From the NCBI GenBank assembly GCA_023262645.1, contig JALRAA010000093.1, positions 1-6,287 on the forward strand: a DNA stretch of 6,287 bases, read 5' to 3'. A program made the position numbers and the translations under genes. This DNA is from Burkholderiaceae bacterium (GTDB taxonomy: Bacteria; Pseudomonadota; Gammaproteobacteria; Burkholderiales; Burkholderiaceae_C). The notes under the pieces are model-generated. The model saw nothing but the letters and a program-made list of their open reading frames with translations, searched no databases and was not told where the DNA came from. This document shows, piece by piece, positions 6,154-6,287 of this stretch; the first letter of the stretch is position 1; each line of letters opens with the position of its first letter.

Positions 6154-6168
6154 ACCAGCAGAGCTGGG

Positions 6169-6287
6169 TTACTTTTTACCCGCCAACAAATGCTCGTCTT
6201 GAGGGCTCAAAAGCCCTGCAGATCGGGCTTGGGTGATCAGATCGGGACGGTTTTCTGCCGTCAGACGCAAACTGTTGGCGCGTCGCC
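6169..6287 (-). CDS. trmD: tRNA (guanine37-N1)-methyltransferase, C-terminal end only
   Basis: Only the last 38 codons are in the window, ending in TAA at 6169-6171; the rest lies beyond the right edge. TrmD methylates G37 next to the anticodon of certain tRNAs with S-adenosylmethionine and so prevents +1 frameshifting. The fragment has the C-terminal pattern of the family: RRANSLRLTAENRPDLI, then a short Ala/Arg/Gly/Leu-rich stretch and a DEHLLAGKK tail. The catalytic knot is outside the window. Identification rests on this tail and on rplS being the next gene, which is the standard order in proteobacteria. Confidence 0.85.
   Translation of the reverse strand, partial: RRANSLRLTAENRPDLITQARSAGLLSPQDEHLLAGKK

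Overview
The window looks like chromosomal DNA of a betaproteobacterium, most likely order Burkholderiales and family Comamonadaceae (a Limnohabitans/Rhodoferax-like genome). This rests on the style of the proteins and on the gene neighbourhood (trmD-rplS, CoA pyrophosphatase, CobD/CbiB-like protein, RsgA, Ste24-type M48 protease, oligoribonuclease). No 16S or other decisive marker is present, so the placement is an inference. Base composition is moderate in GC, except for the first ~180 bases, which are AT-rich (64 of 180 bases are G or C).

Layout from left to right. Positions 1-179 are AT-rich sequence of unknown identity that cuts off a DEAD-box RNA helicase gene (minus strand, 154-822) just before its DEAD motif, so only the front half of the helicase is left. 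Next on the minus strand is oligoribonuclease orn (1034-1619), recognisable along its full length but broken by a loss of two bases near 1265. A divergent intergenic region (1620-1736) separates it from a plus-strand pair: a membrane M48 zinc metalloprotease (1737-2993) and the ribosome-assembly GTPase rsgA (2990-3883), which overlap by ATGA. These converge on a minus-strand block: a CobD/CbiB-like membrane protein (3897-4871) downstream of a NUDIX CoA pyrophosphatase (4888-5592). Upstream of that block lies the end of the ribosomal-protein operon: trmD (6169 to the window edge, 3' end only) and rplS (5656-6048), closed by a strong intrinsic terminator (5597-5632).

The theme is housekeeping RNA and ribosome biology: tRNA G37 methylation, ribosomal protein L19, 30S maturation, removal of short RNAs and RNA unwinding, with CoA pyrophosphate hydrolysis and membrane proteolysis beside them. 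I see no defence island, CRISPR array, tRNA or rRNA gene, or complete mobile element. The parts worth a second look are the truncated helicase with its AT-rich junction, the orn frameshift, the rplS leader that can pair with its own ribosome binding site behind a TATAAT-containing promoter candidate, and two genes whose starts lie very close to a putative -10 box or a terminator with no visible Shine-Dalgarno sequence.
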